DNA from: Saprospiraceae bacterium
GTDB lineage: Bacteria > Bacteroidota > Bacteroidia > Chitinophagales > Saprospiraceae
Assembly: GCA_028285085.1 (NCBI GenBank)
Contig: JANQQI010000078.1
Coordinates: 1 to 56,326 of the forward strand
Direction: 5' to 3'
Length of the DNA stretch: 56,326 bases
The notes below the pieces were generated by a model that saw nothing but the letters and a program-made list of their open reading frames with translations, had not been told where the DNA came from and did not search any database. The position numbers and the translations under genes were made by a program. Positions 8,513 to 17,724 of this stretch are shown here, piece after piece (position 1 is the first letter of the stretch; each line of letters opens with the position of its first letter).

Positions 8513-9145
8513 ATGAGAGAAAAATTGTCTGAGCTATTAAAAGTAGAAACTTCCAATTTAAAATTCGGCGCGTATTTACTTGACAATAATTTGCAGCGGA
8601 TGGATAGCTACCTCAACAACTTTGATAGCCTCCAAAGTAAAATTATCCAGCTCAAAGAAAAGTACCATTATCAAAATAGGAATGAGTGGTCTGAGTATCC
8701 TGAAGACTGCCCACATTTGGTATTGTTTAAATCGATGACGGAAAGCACCTTATCGCTATGTATTGACTACGAAGGCGGCATAAGTCCTACAGACCAAGCA
8801 CTAAGCCCTTTAATTGAAGACCCGATGGTGTATATCGAGCCAGAATTTGCAGAAGAGCATGAAGAATATGACTACGTAGACCAAAACGATGAAATCCATA
8901 ATAAAGTCCTCCTAACGGTACTCAGCACCGCCTGGATAACCGCAAAGGGACACGAGTGTGGTTTGGTCGTTAAGACCTTAGAAAATAATAGTACGCAATC
9001 ATTTTTTCTCAATGATTTGAAGTGGAATGACTTTTCCAAATTCCAGCACTTTTATGATAAATCGAAACCTGTGAGAAATTTGTATAAAGACACCCTGGAT
9101 ACCGAAGAAATCTATCGTTTAGTTTGTAAAAGATGGGATAGATAA
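8513..9145 (+). CDS. Acidic soluble protein of unknown function
   Basis: A 210-residue cytoplasmic-looking protein. An in-frame ATG at 8465 would overlap the previous gene by 25 bp; the ATG at 8513 (MREKLSELLKV) avoids this and is preferred. The N-terminal ~60 residues look helical (LQSKIIQLKEKYHY), the middle is very acidic (PEFAEEHEEYDYVDQND) and the C-terminal half has alternating strands and helices ending in IYRLVCKRWDR. No motif is recognised. It lies 16 bp upstream of an AraC-type regulator on the same strand. Confidence 0.55.
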   Translation: MREKLSELLKVETSNLKFGAYLLDNNLQRMDSYLNNFDSLQSKIIQLKEKYHYQNRNEWSEYPEDCPHLVLFKSMTESTLSLCIDYEGGISPTDQALSPLIEDPMVYIEPEFAEEHEEYDYVDQNDEIHNKVLLTVLSTAWITAKGHECGLVVKTLENNSTQSFFLNDLKWNDFSKFQHFYDKSKPVRNLYKDTLDTEEIYRLVCKRWDR

Positions 9146-9161
9146 AAAGTAGTCATAGCCA

Positions 9162-9941
9162 GTGATCAAACACATTACATATACACCTCATTTTCCACTC
9201 AATCAATTTGTGGATATCATCTGGATGGCAAAATCAAACCACCTAAAACTACAATCTAGTCATCACGCGGCGCTATTCACAGAGCTCATTTTTAATTATA
9301 AAGACACATTTCAAGTTAAAGGACAAAATACAGCGCATTTAAGTGCTAAGCATGGCCAGCGACTCCTCTCCGGCTTAAAAACCGAGCCATTTCAAACTAC
9401 TGTAGCCGGCGAATATGGAACAATTGGATTAATCTTAAAACCATTTTGCTACAGCTTATTACTCAAAACGTTTGATACTGAGGTGATGGATAAACTCTCA
9501 GACGTTCTGTACGAGACTGTATTTTTACCAGAAAAGCCAGATTTTACCATGGCCTCTTCTCAGTTACTACGGTTATTTAAAAATGTCACGATCGATCCCG
9601 ATCTGCTAAAGTTTGAAAACCATATTTCCTCAGCAACTTTGCAAAATGGTTCGATGCGGGCTTTTATTGCATCCTTGCCCATCACGCAAAAAAGTTTCAT
9701 CCAAAAATTCAAGAAGCAGTATTGCTTAACGCCGAGTCAGTATGTGAAATTGAAACAAGTGAATTATGCTCTTCAATTGATGAAACAAGCGACACCTCCT
9801 AAGTTGACGCACATTGGTCTGACCGCCGGCTTTTACGACCAATCTCATTTTATCAGAATCTTCAAGAAATTTTGTGGCAAAACACCCAAAGCCTTTCAGA
9901 CAGACCTAAAGATGATCAAGGTAAATTCTGTACAATTGTAA
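9162..9941 (+). CDS. AraC-family transcriptional regulator
   Basis: A 259-residue protein starting at a GTG. The N-terminal ~150 residues resemble the ligand-sensing domain common in Bacteroidota AraC proteins (HFPLNQFVDIIWMAKSNH and later GTIGLILKPFCYSLLL). The C-terminal ~100 residues form the double helix-turn-helix: ITQKSFIQKFKKQYCLTPSQYVKLKQ for the first and GLTAGFYDQSHFIRIFKKFCGKTP for the second, the classic AraC signature. A dihydrofolate-reductase-like enzyme follows 56 bp downstream on the same strand and may be its target. The inducing signal is unknown. Confidence 0.9.
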   Translation: MIKHITYTPHFPLNQFVDIIWMAKSNHLKLQSSHHAALFTELIFNYKDTFQVKGQNTAHLSAKHGQRLLSGLKTEPFQTTVAGEYGTIGLILKPFCYSLLLKTFDTEVMDKLSDVLYETVFLPEKPDFTMASSQLLRLFKNVTIDPDLLKFENHISSATLQNGSMRAFIASLPITQKSFIQKFKKQYCLTPSQYVKLKQVNYALQLMKQATPPKLTHIGLTAGFYDQSHFIRIFKKFCGKTPKAFQTDLKMIKVNSVQL

Positions 9942-9997
9942 GCGGTAAAACTTATTGAACTTGGCCCTCCAAAGTAAACCACAAAAAATTCGATATC

Positions 9998-10534
9998 ATG
10001 GGTAAAAGAAAATTAGTGTTATACATCAGCATGAGCCTCGATGGATATTTGGCCACCAAGGACGATGACCTTTCCTGGCTTTCCATTGTGGAGCGAGAGG
10101 GTGAAGACTATGGCTACACGGCATTTAATGAAAGCGTGGATACCTATATCGTGGGTAGAGCCACTTATGACGTTGTTCTCAAGCTGACCGGGGGGACTTT
10201 TCCGCCGGCCGAACAGCACAAATGCTACGTCATTACCAGACAAGAAAGGGCCAGCGAAAACGGCGTTACCTTCTACAATGGGGATCTTGAGACCTTAATC
10301 CATCAACTTAAAAGCGAAAACGGAAAAAACATCTACTGCGACGGTGGCGGACAAATCGTAAAGCTACTCATGGAGAAGAATCTAATCGATGAGTATCGAG
10401 TGGCGATCGTCCCAATCATTCTTGGAGAAGGCAAACGACTCTTCCTCGGTGGCACCCCAAGAATCGACTTAGAAGCGTTACCCAGTAAGCAATACGTATC
10501 GGGGCTGGTCCATTTGCACTATGTAAAAAAATGA
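9998..10534 (+). CDS. Dihydrofolate reductase / RibD C-terminal-like oxidoreductase
   Basis: A 178-residue protein of the DHFR-fold RibD_C group. It opens with KLVLYISMSLDGYLA, the usual first strand and substrate loop, has DTYIVGRATYDVVL (residues ~45-58), a cofactor-binding IYCDGGGQIVKLLM segment (~111-125), and ends with VAIVPIILGEGKRLFL and a GLVHLHYVKK strand. These proteins use NADPH and are distinct from true folate-pathway FolA; YwjB-like members have unknown substrates. It follows an AraC regulator, an arrangement common for accessory reductases. Confidence 0.85.
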   Translation: MGKRKLVLYISMSLDGYLATKDDDLSWLSIVEREGEDYGYTAFNESVDTYIVGRATYDVVLKLTGGTFPPAEQHKCYVITRQERASENGVTFYNGDLETLIHQLKSENGKNIYCDGGGQIVKLLMEKNLIDEYRVAIVPIILGEGKRLFLGGTPRIDLEALPSKQYVSGLVHLHYVKK

Positions 10535-10608
10535 GAAACGGCATAACATAACCTTATTCCTTGAGGTATTCACCTTTTGTAACTGCAGTGAAACGCATTG
10601 ACGCAATA

Positions 10609-10636
10609 TTGAATGATCATCAAATACGTATATTTG
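10609..10636 (+). promoter_or_regulatory. Bacteroidota-type promoter for the WG-repeat gene
   Basis: TTG at 10609-10611 and TATATTTG (TAnnTTTG) at 10629-10636, spaced 17 bp. The chosen start codon is at 10679, giving a leader of about 37 nt. A longer reading frame beginning at 10613 would start inside this promoter, which supports the internal ATG. Confidence 0.5.
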
Positions 10637-10678
10637 CCATCCTTGCGTTTAATTTCTTTGAAAGCAAAATACAAAAGC

Positions 10679-12052
10679 ATGAATACAAAAACATACCTGA
10701 TTCTATCTCTTACGCTATTGCTCATCGGCGGCCAAATGGATCTTCACGCTCAGAATATTGAAGATCCTTCGCCCCCCAGAACAGAAAGCCAAAGCAAGAG
10801 CAAGTCAGCACCTAAAAAAGCATTTTACGGTCAACGTAATCTACTCTATGGCTACTATACAGAAAATGAGTGGATCATTCCACCGGTCTATTCTAAGCTA
10901 GATAAGGAATATTCCGATTTCATGATCGCGACAAAAAATGGAAAACTAGGCGTGATCGATCGCGTTAACACGATCATCGTCCCTTTTCAATATGACAAAA
11001 TCTATAAGAAGTTTAAAGACTTCAGGAATTGGGATAATCGCGAATGGACCGGATTATACTTCATTGAAAAGGCAGGTAAGAAGGGGGTAATGGATCGCAA
11101 CGGAAATATTAAAATTCCGGCGAAGTACGAATCCCTAAATAGAATAGAAAAAAACCTGTACAGTGTAGGTGGTAAGGATATTGGCTACGGGCTCGTTGAT
11201 CTGGAAAATAATACGATTCTAGATTTCAATTATGAGGCGCCAATTTTCGCAAAAGATAATACAAAAACAGTTTATCAAACCAAGAAGAATGGTAAATATG
11301 GCTGGATAAAGCTGAATGGAGACATTGTGCTACCTTTCGAATATGATGAACTCGCTGGCATAAGACTATCCGAAAAAGGGTATGTCAAATACAAACAGGG
11401 TTCAAAATTGGGATTCATGGCGCTGGATGGTAAAATTTTGACGCCCCCACTCTACGATTACTATACCTTTAAGATTTGGGCTAAGGACTTATTGAAAGTC
11501 AGTATAGATAAAAAATATGGTATTCTTGATTCTGATTTAAAGGAAAAGGTACCGTTGATCTATTCCGAAATCGAAAGATTATCTCAGCTTTATTTAAAAG
11601 TAAGAGTTGGGGACAATTTATCAGATTATAAATTTGGGGTCATTGACACTTTAGGTAAGGTCATTTTAGATTTGAATTATAACAGATATATCGTTGCCAG
11701 CCCATCAAACCTGATTTTTGCCCAAAGGCTAGATGAAACGAATCCTCACATTGCCTATTTATACGCTATCTACGATAATAAAGGTAAGCAAATCAGGCCA
11801 CCCCAATACACCTCCGTTAGCAACGTAGGCTGCGGTTATCTTGCTGTCACCATTAGTCGAAAAAATGCGGATCAGGAACGTGCATTGATGAATCCTGATC
11901 TGAAAGTCATTACCCCTTACACGTATCATAGATTTGATGTACGAAAAAAAGAAGGATCCGATAAAGTCACCATCTACGCTGAAACCAGAAATACACGCTG
12001 CACACTAAAACCGAACGGTCGAGAAAACAACGACCATAAACGAATTAGATAA
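10679..12052 (+). CDS. Exported WG-repeat protein
   Basis: The frame opens at 10613, but the ATG at 10679 starts a proper signal peptide (MNTKTYLILSLTLLLIGG, cleavage after LHA near residue 24) and lies behind a good promoter. The 457-residue product is built of WG (KWG) repeats, each with a KxGxxD turn and a following I-x-P-x-x-Y strand: GKLGVIDRVNTIIVPFQYDK, GKKGVMDRNGNIKIPAKYE, GKYGWIKLNGDIVLPFEYDE, SKLGFMALDGKILTPPLYD, KKYGILDSDLKEKVPLIYSE and FGVIDTLGKVILDLNY. WG proteins are thought to act as binding scaffolds. No sorting domain is seen, so it is probably periplasmic. A lipoprotein gene follows closely. Confidence 0.85.
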   Translation: MNTKTYLILSLTLLLIGGQMDLHAQNIEDPSPPRTESQSKSKSAPKKAFYGQRNLLYGYYTENEWIIPPVYSKLDKEYSDFMIATKNGKLGVIDRVNTIIVPFQYDKIYKKFKDFRNWDNREWTGLYFIEKAGKKGVMDRNGNIKIPAKYESLNRIEKNLYSVGGKDIGYGLVDLENNTILDFNYEAPIFAKDNTKTVYQTKKNGKYGWIKLNGDIVLPFEYDELAGIRLSEKGYVKYKQGSKLGFMALDGKILTPPLYDYYTFKIWAKDLLKVSIDKKYGILDSDLKEKVPLIYSEIERLSQLYLKVRVGDNLSDYKFGVIDTLGKVILDLNYNRYIVASPSNLIFAQRLDETNPHIAYLYAIYDNKGKQIRPPQYTSVSNVGCGYLAVTISRKNADQERALMNPDLKVITPYTYHRFDVRKKEGSDKVTIYAETRNTRCTLKPNGRENNDHKRIR

Positions 12053-12083
12053 TTTGTATATGCCCATAAAACCATCCAATAAA

Positions 12084-12818
12084 ATGAATGCCCCCATTAT
12101 CTTGATCCTAGCCCTGGTTTTGATTGTATTTTCGTGTCAGGAAAATATCGATTCTAGTTTGAATTCGAACCCAATTGCTGAGCAAAAAGATGGTCTAGCA
12201 GCAGCAGCTAATGCATCGAATAGCCCAAGCGATCGTAGTCTTGACTTTCCCCATGTCGAAGTCCTCAATGCTGACTTACCGATCCAATTAGGATTGATTG
12301 ACTTTAAAGACGAGCGTCAAATTGAGCAAATTTCGGATGGCAAAATGGCCGGTATTACAGATGAGATCCAAAAATATTATATTAAAACTTGTGGTGGGGA
12401 CAAAGCAAGTCCATTCACCATGAGCGATGTTTATTTCAAAAGTATTCAAATCCATAATACCTCCAACACTATTTTATACTGGATTATTTTTAAGCATACT
12501 TCTGGTAAGATCAATAGCCGTATCTTATTTTTCGATAACCTCAAGAAAGCATTTTCCGAATATGTCCACGATTTTAATATCCATGCGCTTTACGATGAAA
12601 CGGCAGGGCAGCTAACACCATCGAATTTAAAAACACACTTTAAGTTGGATGTGCCGGAAATTGAGATAGGTGATTTTGACGCAGATAACCAACCAGACTT
12701 CAAATTCAAACGACTGCATCACAACGGCACCTCCAACGCCATCGAAGAAATCATCATTGAGATCCATCCATCTGGGGCTGACACCTTGAAGTTTACGCAT
12801 ACTTGGCTAAATCAATAA
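12084..12818 (+). CDS. Lipoprotein of unknown function
   Basis: The ATG at 12084 is chosen over the TTG at 12054 because it starts a lipoprotein signal (MNAPIILILALVLIVFSC, cysteine at residue 18). The mature ~227 residues begin with a flexible Ser/Asn/Ala-rich linker and continue with a mixed alpha/beta domain; VPEIEIGDFDADNQPDFKFK looks like an FG-GAP/VCBS-style calcium loop (DFDADNQPD). I do not recognise the family. It starts 31 bp after the WG-repeat gene and may share its transcript. Confidence 0.7.
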   Translation: MNAPIILILALVLIVFSCQENIDSSLNSNPIAEQKDGLAAAANASNSPSDRSLDFPHVEVLNADLPIQLGLIDFKDERQIEQISDGKMAGITDEIQKYYIKTCGGDKASPFTMSDVYFKSIQIHNTSNTILYWIIFKHTSGKINSRILFFDNLKKAFSEYVHDFNIHALYDETAGQLTPSNLKTHFKLDVPEIEIGDFDADNQPDFKFKRLHHNGTSNAIEEIIIEIHPSGADTLKFTHTWLNQ

Positions 12819-12925
12819 CTAATTTGATGCGCTGTCTGGCAAAAGTATGGCGAAGATGAAAAATGATTTCCTTAACTCATTTCGTTACTTTTGATCACAG
12901 ATGATATGGCCGAACTAACAAAAAC

Positions 12926-13699
12926 ATGATCAATTATTTTAGAAAAATTCGACAAAAGCTACTTACTGAAAATAAATTCAGTAGATATTTAATGTATGCC
13001 ATCGGTGAAATCGTTCTTGTGGTGATCGGTATTCTAATCGCCCTGCAAATTAATAATCTGAACCAATCAAGGCAAAATCAAAAACTAGAATTAGAATATC
13101 TGAAGGGAATTACGATTAATATAAATGATGATATTCTTGAACTCGAAAATCTTTTCAGAAGAGATACCATCAATTTTGATGGATATACCTTTTTAGTGAG
13201 CGCCTTAAATTCTTCTGATTTCTCTTCCAAAAAATCAGAAGTTGCCAGAACAATTTATACAGTAGCTAGCTTCAGATGGTTTGAGGGACAAAATATAGTA
13301 TTCGAAGATTTAAAATCATCAGGAAAGCTCAACCTCATCCAATCGGATACGATCCGTCATGCTATTCAAAAATACTACCGCTTTTTTGAAGAAGTAATCA
13401 AACAGGAAAGTTTGAATAATGCCCAAATAGCGACTTTCAAGGATCGCTATATCAAACGTTTAGATATTAGCCCTTTGATTGAATCCACTTTTGCACAACG
13501 CTGGAATAGTAATACGGCACCACCTTCTCTGGCATTTATGGATGCACCTGAATTCGATACGACTAAACAGATTTTAATTAAAAACCTAAGTCGCGTAAAA
13601 GAATTGGAATATTATAGCCACAAAGTGAGGATTAAATTTTACGCACAGGCCGAATCATTAAAAAAACTCATTGAGCAATATCTGAACGAAAATAAATAA
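12926..13699 (+). CDS. DUF6090-type membrane-anchored protein
   Basis: A 257-residue protein with the highly conserved Bacteroidota N-terminus: a basic helix (FRKIRQKLL), then KFSRYLMYAIGEIVLVVIGI and LIALQINNLN, which places one transmembrane helix at about residues 26-44. The remainder is a soluble, mostly helical domain with coiled-coil character after the membrane and a conserved FEDLKSSGKLNLIQSDTIR segment (~125-143). The family is abundant, often in many paralogues per genome, and has no known function. A TACTTTTG -7 candidate sits at 12886-12893, 33 bp before the start, but without a clear -33 TTG. Confidence 0.85.
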   Translation: MINYFRKIRQKLLTENKFSRYLMYAIGEIVLVVIGILIALQINNLNQSRQNQKLELEYLKGITININDDILELENLFRRDTINFDGYTFLVSALNSSDFSSKKSEVARTIYTVASFRWFEGQNIVFEDLKSSGKLNLIQSDTIRHAIQKYYRFFEEVIKQESLNNAQIATFKDRYIKRLDISPLIESTFAQRWNSNTAPPSLAFMDAPEFDTTKQILIKNLSRVKELEYYSHKVRIKFYAQAESLKKLIEQYLNENK

Positions 13700-13712
13700 T
13701 GTGATTGATTTA

Positions 13713-14099
13713 ATGAAAATCGAAAAATTGCACCATATCGCTATAATTTGTTCTGATTACGAAAAATCCAAAGCCTTTTACACCGAAGTTCTGGGATTTA
13801 AAATCGAGCAGGAAGTTTATCGGGAAAAACGCGCCTCCTACAAACTAGACTTATCGCTAAATGGCCAATATTTGATCGAGTTGTTCTCTTTCCCCAATCC
13901 CCCCGAGCGCCCCTCCTACCCCGAAGCTTGCGGTTTAAGACATATTGCTTTTGGTGTAAAAAATCTTGAAGCCTGGGCTGACTTTTTACAATCTAAGGGT
14001 CTAAAACCAGAACCTATACGCGTGGATGAGTTCACTGAGAAAAGATTCTTATTCTTTGAAGATCCAGATCATCTGCCCATTGAGTTGTATGAATTGTAA
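13713..14099 (+). CDS. YaeR/GloA2-type VOC metalloprotein
   Basis: The ATG at 13713 (MKIEKLHHIAI) is preferred to the GTG at 13701. The 128-residue product is close in sequence to E. coli YaeR: HHIAIICSDYEKSKAFYTEV, YREKRASYKLDL, the segment around LIELFSFPNPPERPSYPEAC followed by GLRHIAFGV, and the terminal PIELYEL. The glyoxalase I metal ligands are in place: His at the start of strand 1 (HHIAI), Glu in IELFSF, His in GLRHIAF and Glu in PIELYEL. The function is glyoxalase-like and not proven for YaeR. It begins 13 bp after the DUF6090 gene, so the two are probably co-transcribed. Confidence 0.9.
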   Translation: MKIEKLHHIAIICSDYEKSKAFYTEVLGFKIEQEVYREKRASYKLDLSLNGQYLIELFSFPNPPERPSYPEACGLRHIAFGVKNLEAWADFLQSKGLKPEPIRVDEFTEKRFLFFEDPDHLPIELYEL

Positions 14100-14279
14100 A
14101 GCATTTACCTTAGTCTCTCAAAACACGAGAAAGACCATAGGCTTTGCGGGGAACACCCCGTAATACCTTTTCCGGCTTTATTTCATTTGTTGTTTTTTGT
14201 ATTATTGAGCGTAAAATCAATAGCATAGAATTAAAATTGGTCAGACCTTAATATATCCACCAAACCCAAATCTTGACTC

Positions 14280-15341
14280 ATGTACACAAAAAAAGTATAC
14301 AAAGCCTTCGATATGGCGAAATGGACGCGCTACGAGACCTTTGGCTTTATCGTCTATATTTCAGCCATTGTGGCGCTGTACTATTTTCTGGATCTCAACT
14401 GGATAAAAATACCGTGGACCCCTTTAGCCTTAATCGGTACTGCTGTGGCCTTTGTCATCGGTTTTCAAAATAATTCGGCCTACGGCAGGATCTGGGAAGC
14501 CCGCAAAATCTGGGGTGGCATCGTCAATACCTCCCGAACTTTTGGCATGTTCCTTCAGGATATGATCACCAATGAGCACACCGCTGTCAAGTTATCCAAA
14601 GAAGAACTACAGCATGAAGTCAAAACCCTCACTTATCGGCATATCGCCTGGATGGCTGCTCTACGCCACGCGATGCGTGCCTCTAAACCCTGGGAGACTG
14701 TTGTGCACGAAAAGACAAACAAGGAATGGAGTAAGATGGTACGCCCCCCAGAATGGGATTCGGCCGTGGAAGAAGATTTGAAACCCTACCTTTCCGAGAA
14801 AGATATAACATATGTGATGAGTAAAAATAACAAGCAAACGGCCTTGTTGTACCTGCAGTCTCATCATTTGCGACGCTTAAAAGAATCCGGCGCCATCTGG
14901 GAGTTTGCCTTTTTGCAATTAGAAGGCGTTCTGGAAGAATTGTTCACCTTACAAGGTAAGTCGGAGCGTATTAAGAATTTTCCCTATCCGCGTCACTTCG
15001 CTTCACTCAATCATTATTTCATGTGGGTCTTTGTACTCCTGCTCCCCTTGGCCATTGTCCCACAGTTTGCGGAAATCGGAGTGGAAATGATAGAAGCCCA
15101 TCCTATGGTAGGCCGCTTTTTCATCTGGTTATCTGCTCCATTTTATGTCGCGGTAGCTTGGATCTTCCATACCATGGAACGCATCGGCCGCACAGGCGAA
15201 AACCCCTTCGAAGGCTCGGCGAACGATGTACCGATTTCTACCATTGCCCGAGGCATTGAAATTGATCTGCGCCAGAATTTAGGGGAGTCTAAAGACGATA
15301 TTCCAAAGCAATTTCCGGTCATATACGATACGCAGATGTAA
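14280..15341 (+). CDS. Bestrophin-family ion channel
   Basis: A 353-residue membrane protein of the bacterial bestrophin (formerly UPF0187) family. Family marks include an N-terminal amphipathic region, helix 1 (GFIVYISAIVALYYFL), helix 2 with LALIGTAVAFVIGFQNNSAYGRIWEARKIWG (residues ~50-80; IGFQNN..YGRIWEAR is the signature), two C-proximal helices (MWVFVLLLPLAIVPQ; WLSAPFYVAVAWIF), and ENPFEGSANDVPI near the C-terminus. Bestrophins form pentameric anion or cation channels in the inner membrane. A near-consensus promoter (TTTG at 14186, TATTATTG at 14210-14217) lies upstream, with one mismatch in the -7 element. Confidence 0.92.
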   Translation: MYTKKVYKAFDMAKWTRYETFGFIVYISAIVALYYFLDLNWIKIPWTPLALIGTAVAFVIGFQNNSAYGRIWEARKIWGGIVNTSRTFGMFLQDMITNEHTAVKLSKEELQHEVKTLTYRHIAWMAALRHAMRASKPWETVVHEKTNKEWSKMVRPPEWDSAVEEDLKPYLSEKDITYVMSKNNKQTALLYLQSHHLRRLKESGAIWEFAFLQLEGVLEELFTLQGKSERIKNFPYPRHFASLNHYFMWVFVLLLPLAIVPQFAEIGVEMIEAHPMVGRFFIWLSAPFYVAVAWIFHTMERIGRTGENPFEGSANDVPISTIARGIEIDLRQNLGESKDDIPKQFPVIYDTQM

Positions 15342-15506
15342 ATCTTAGGAAAGAGATGGGCAAGGCACAAATTAATACGGGCACGTGTTAAAATTGCCGC
15401 TCTGGACTGCTTTGCTTAATGGATGTTTGGATAGATTGTGAAAAAGTGATAACTACGGGGGTTGCTTTTCCTACTGATCCCTCATTATCATGCAAAATCA
15501 CAATCA

Positions 15507-16859
15507 ATGAGTAAGATCACTTTACTATCCATTTGCCTGTGCTTCAGTCAATGGATCAGCGGACAGAGCATTCAGGAAATTTGTACCTCCACTGCCACTA
15601 ACGGGACGGTCGTAGACTGTCATTATTTCAATGATAGCTTGTACGCCACGGGCTTTTTCAATGTTATTTGTGGGAATTCTGTAGGTTATATCGCTAAATG
15701 GGAAAACAACGAATGGCAACCTTCTGCTATCAATATCTCGGATCCGGGGCATTCCCTGCGCGTAATCGACGATAAATTATACATCGCCAAATACGAAGAG
15801 AGCGTGGATTCGAATTGGGTCTATGTCTACGATAATGCTACCTTGGAAAAAGTAGGTCCAGGCGTCTATTTGACCACCGCCAGTGGCTTATCTGCCTTGC
15901 CCAACATCTATGATATCATCGAATACGACGGACAAATCATCGCCTGTGGAGAATTTGACCGGGTGGGTGAAGCGTCCATCCAAGGCATTATGCAATGGAA
16001 TGGGAGTAGCTGGACCGCCATGGACGCGGGCTTAAGTGGCAATATCCAAGGCGCCCCCCCTGTTATGTTTCCGCATCAACTGATGGTCCACAACGATGAA
16101 TTATACGTAGTCGGCAACTTCAGAAACGCCGGCGGCGTTGAGGTCAACGGCATTGCCAAATGGAATGGCTCCGAATGGATGAATCTGGGCGCTGGATTCA
16201 ATAATACAGTATACAGCATTGTGGTATTCAACGATGAGATCATCGTGGGCGGTAGCTTCACAGAAAGCAATGGCACCGCTCTGAATCGCATTGCCAAATG
16301 GGATGGCACCAACTGGGTAGCGCTGGACTTCGGCTTCACTCCAACCTCTATGAACGATTTCATCTTTGTACATACCCTCAAAAACTTCGACGACGTCCTC
16401 TACATCGGCGGTGGCTTGAAAGAAATCACTTATGCCGATAATACTACCGAATCTTGTAACGGCATCATTAGCTATGCCAATGGAACGATTAATACCTACA
16501 TGGGCGGGGTACCCAACAATGACATCGAGGCCATCTGCAAAATCGATAATAATCAACTATTGTTTGGCGGTGGCGTTTTCGGTAGCGGCTATACCGGAAT
16601 CACCGAAATTGAAACAAGCACCATTGAGAGCCATTTCGACGCCAAGGTCGTCGTCTCCCCCAATCCGTTTACCACGTCCATCGACATTACGACCGACGCC
16701 GTGATTGAGACCTACGAAATCACGAACGAATTGGGTGAAGTCTTAGCCTTCGGTAATTTTGCCAGCCAGATTCATTTAGATGTTCCTGCCGGCATTTATT
16801 TCCTGAAGCTTACTCAGCCCAATAAAGCGTATACGGTTAGGAGGATTGTTAGGTTATAA
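15507..16859 (+). CDS. Secreted beta-propeller protein with T9SS sorting domain
   Basis: The ATG at 15507 is preferred over 15462 because it starts a signal peptide (MSKITLLSICLCFSQWISG). The 450-residue product has a kelch/galactose-oxidase-style propeller with repeating W-x-x-x-NG-S-x-W units: GIMQWNGSSWTAMDAGL, GIAKWNGSEWMNLGAGF and RIAKWDGTNWVALDFGF, each followed by VYSIVVFNDEIIVGGSF-like strands. It ends in a type A sorting domain (VSPNPFTTSIDI ... PAGIYFLKLTQ ... VRRIVRL). It is therefore exported through T9SS and attached to or released from the surface; the role of the propeller is unknown, probably binding. Confidence 0.88.
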   Translation: MSKITLLSICLCFSQWISGQSIQEICTSTATNGTVVDCHYFNDSLYATGFFNVICGNSVGYIAKWENNEWQPSAINISDPGHSLRVIDDKLYIAKYEESVDSNWVYVYDNATLEKVGPGVYLTTASGLSALPNIYDIIEYDGQIIACGEFDRVGEASIQGIMQWNGSSWTAMDAGLSGNIQGAPPVMFPHQLMVHNDELYVVGNFRNAGGVEVNGIAKWNGSEWMNLGAGFNNTVYSIVVFNDEIIVGGSFTESNGTALNRIAKWDGTNWVALDFGFTPTSMNDFIFVHTLKNFDDVLYIGGGLKEITYADNTTESCNGIISYANGTINTYMGGVPNNDIEAICKIDNNQLLFGGGVFGSGYTGITEIETSTIESHFDAKVVVSPNPFTTSIDITTDAVIETYEITNELGEVLAFGNFASQIHLDVPAGIYFLKLTQPNKAYTVRRIVRL

Positions 16860-16865
16860 TTTAAT

Positions 16866-16963
16866 ATCGTTAGCTGAAATTTGTAACTGCGAGACAATGT
16901 GCAATTCAGAAATTAATCTTTTATTGTAGTGCATATAGCATCGCAGTTACAAACTGAGACGAC
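16866..16963 (+). repeat. Copy 2 of the ~98-bp double-hairpin repeat
   Basis: It starts ATCGTTAG, has a degenerate first hairpin around AATTTGTAACT, a spacer with TTATTGTAGTGCATATAGCA, and a second hairpin TCGCAGTTACAAACTGAGA at 16941-16959 (one substitution from the perfect palindrome of the copy at 22784-22802). Same length and order as copy 5. Confidence 0.75.
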
Positions 16964-17016
16964 TACATTAAAACAAAGCGATGATCATTCGTTAGACATC
17001 GTCACAATCAAAAAAT

Positions 17017-17715
17017 ATGAAGTATCAGTTATTGAGTTTGATGATCATGCTGTTCATTGGAACAACCACCGGTCAAAATGAACCTAAAAATATCATAAAA
17101 AAAGACTTTGCGGAAGGTATTACTTGGAGAGTTTGCGAGGAATTAGCAGATACCGAAGCTTCGCAACAATTATATCTTGAGCGAATCGAAGATCTCATCC
17201 AAAATGACAAATTCTTTAAAACGCAGTACGAAAAAGGAATGTCTATTTTTGGAGAGATTCCCGAATTTGAAGAAAAATGCAACAAATATATCCAATGGGT
17301 CTTAAGGAGAGATTGTGAAAACTATAGAACAGTATTTGATGAACAAGATCAAGCGTATGAAAATGACTCATCAATCAGGAAAGCCTATCTAACGAGTAAG
17401 AAAGTTCTTTATGCTTTAATTGACCACGACCATCCAGATGATATTTTAGGCTACTTCAACGTAAAAGATAATGTAATCCTAAAAGCACATCTCGAGCAGA
17501 TGATTGCTGGGGTTGCTAAAACAAAAAGAAGAATGTATTTGAGTATTGGGAAACTAGAGACCGAAGAGATTTTATTTTGTTGTAAACTCGAAAATTATGT
17601 TTCTGGAGGAACTGAATTAATGCTATATCTTGAATTTGATTTAAAAGGCGAAAAAATAGTAGCGTATCATTATAATGAAGGTAAAATAGTAATTCGATAC
17701 CCTGAGATCAGATAA
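17017..17715 (+). CDS. Exported protein of unknown function
   Basis: A 232-residue protein with a short signal peptide (MKYQLLSLMIMLFIGTTTG). The mature part is mostly helical and acidic in the first two thirds, with three cysteines (ITWRVCEELAD, EEKCNKYIQW, RRDCENYRTVF) and a strand-rich C-terminus (LMLYLEFDLKGEKIVAYHY). No family is recognised. It is AT-rich compared with the T9SS genes and begins just after a repeat copy. The next gene, a methyltransferase, follows after 9 bp, so the two are likely co-transcribed. Confidence 0.65.
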   Translation: MKYQLLSLMIMLFIGTTTGQNEPKNIIKKDFAEGITWRVCEELADTEASQQLYLERIEDLIQNDKFFKTQYEKGMSIFGEIPEFEEKCNKYIQWVLRRDCENYRTVFDEQDQAYENDSSIRKAYLTSKKVLYALIDHDHPDDILGYFNVKDNVILKAHLEQMIAGVAKTKRRMYLSIGKLETEEILFCCKLENYVSGGTELMLYLEFDLKGEKIVAYHYNEGKIVIRYPEIR

Positions 17716-17724
17716 AACAAGGCG

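Noticed and set aside
10571-10620. Possible further half-copy of the double-hairpin repeat (TTTTGTAACTGCAGTG)
   Set aside because: Only about 12 bases match the repeat's hairpin core, without the second arm or the spacer.
14147-14160. Short GC-rich hairpin CGGGG-AACA-CCCCG after the YaeR-type gene
   Set aside because: A 5-bp stem without a following T-run is too weak to call a terminator.
16101-16556. 151-codon minus-strand frame opposite the T9SS propeller gene
   Set aside because: Antisense shadow of repetitive propeller codons.
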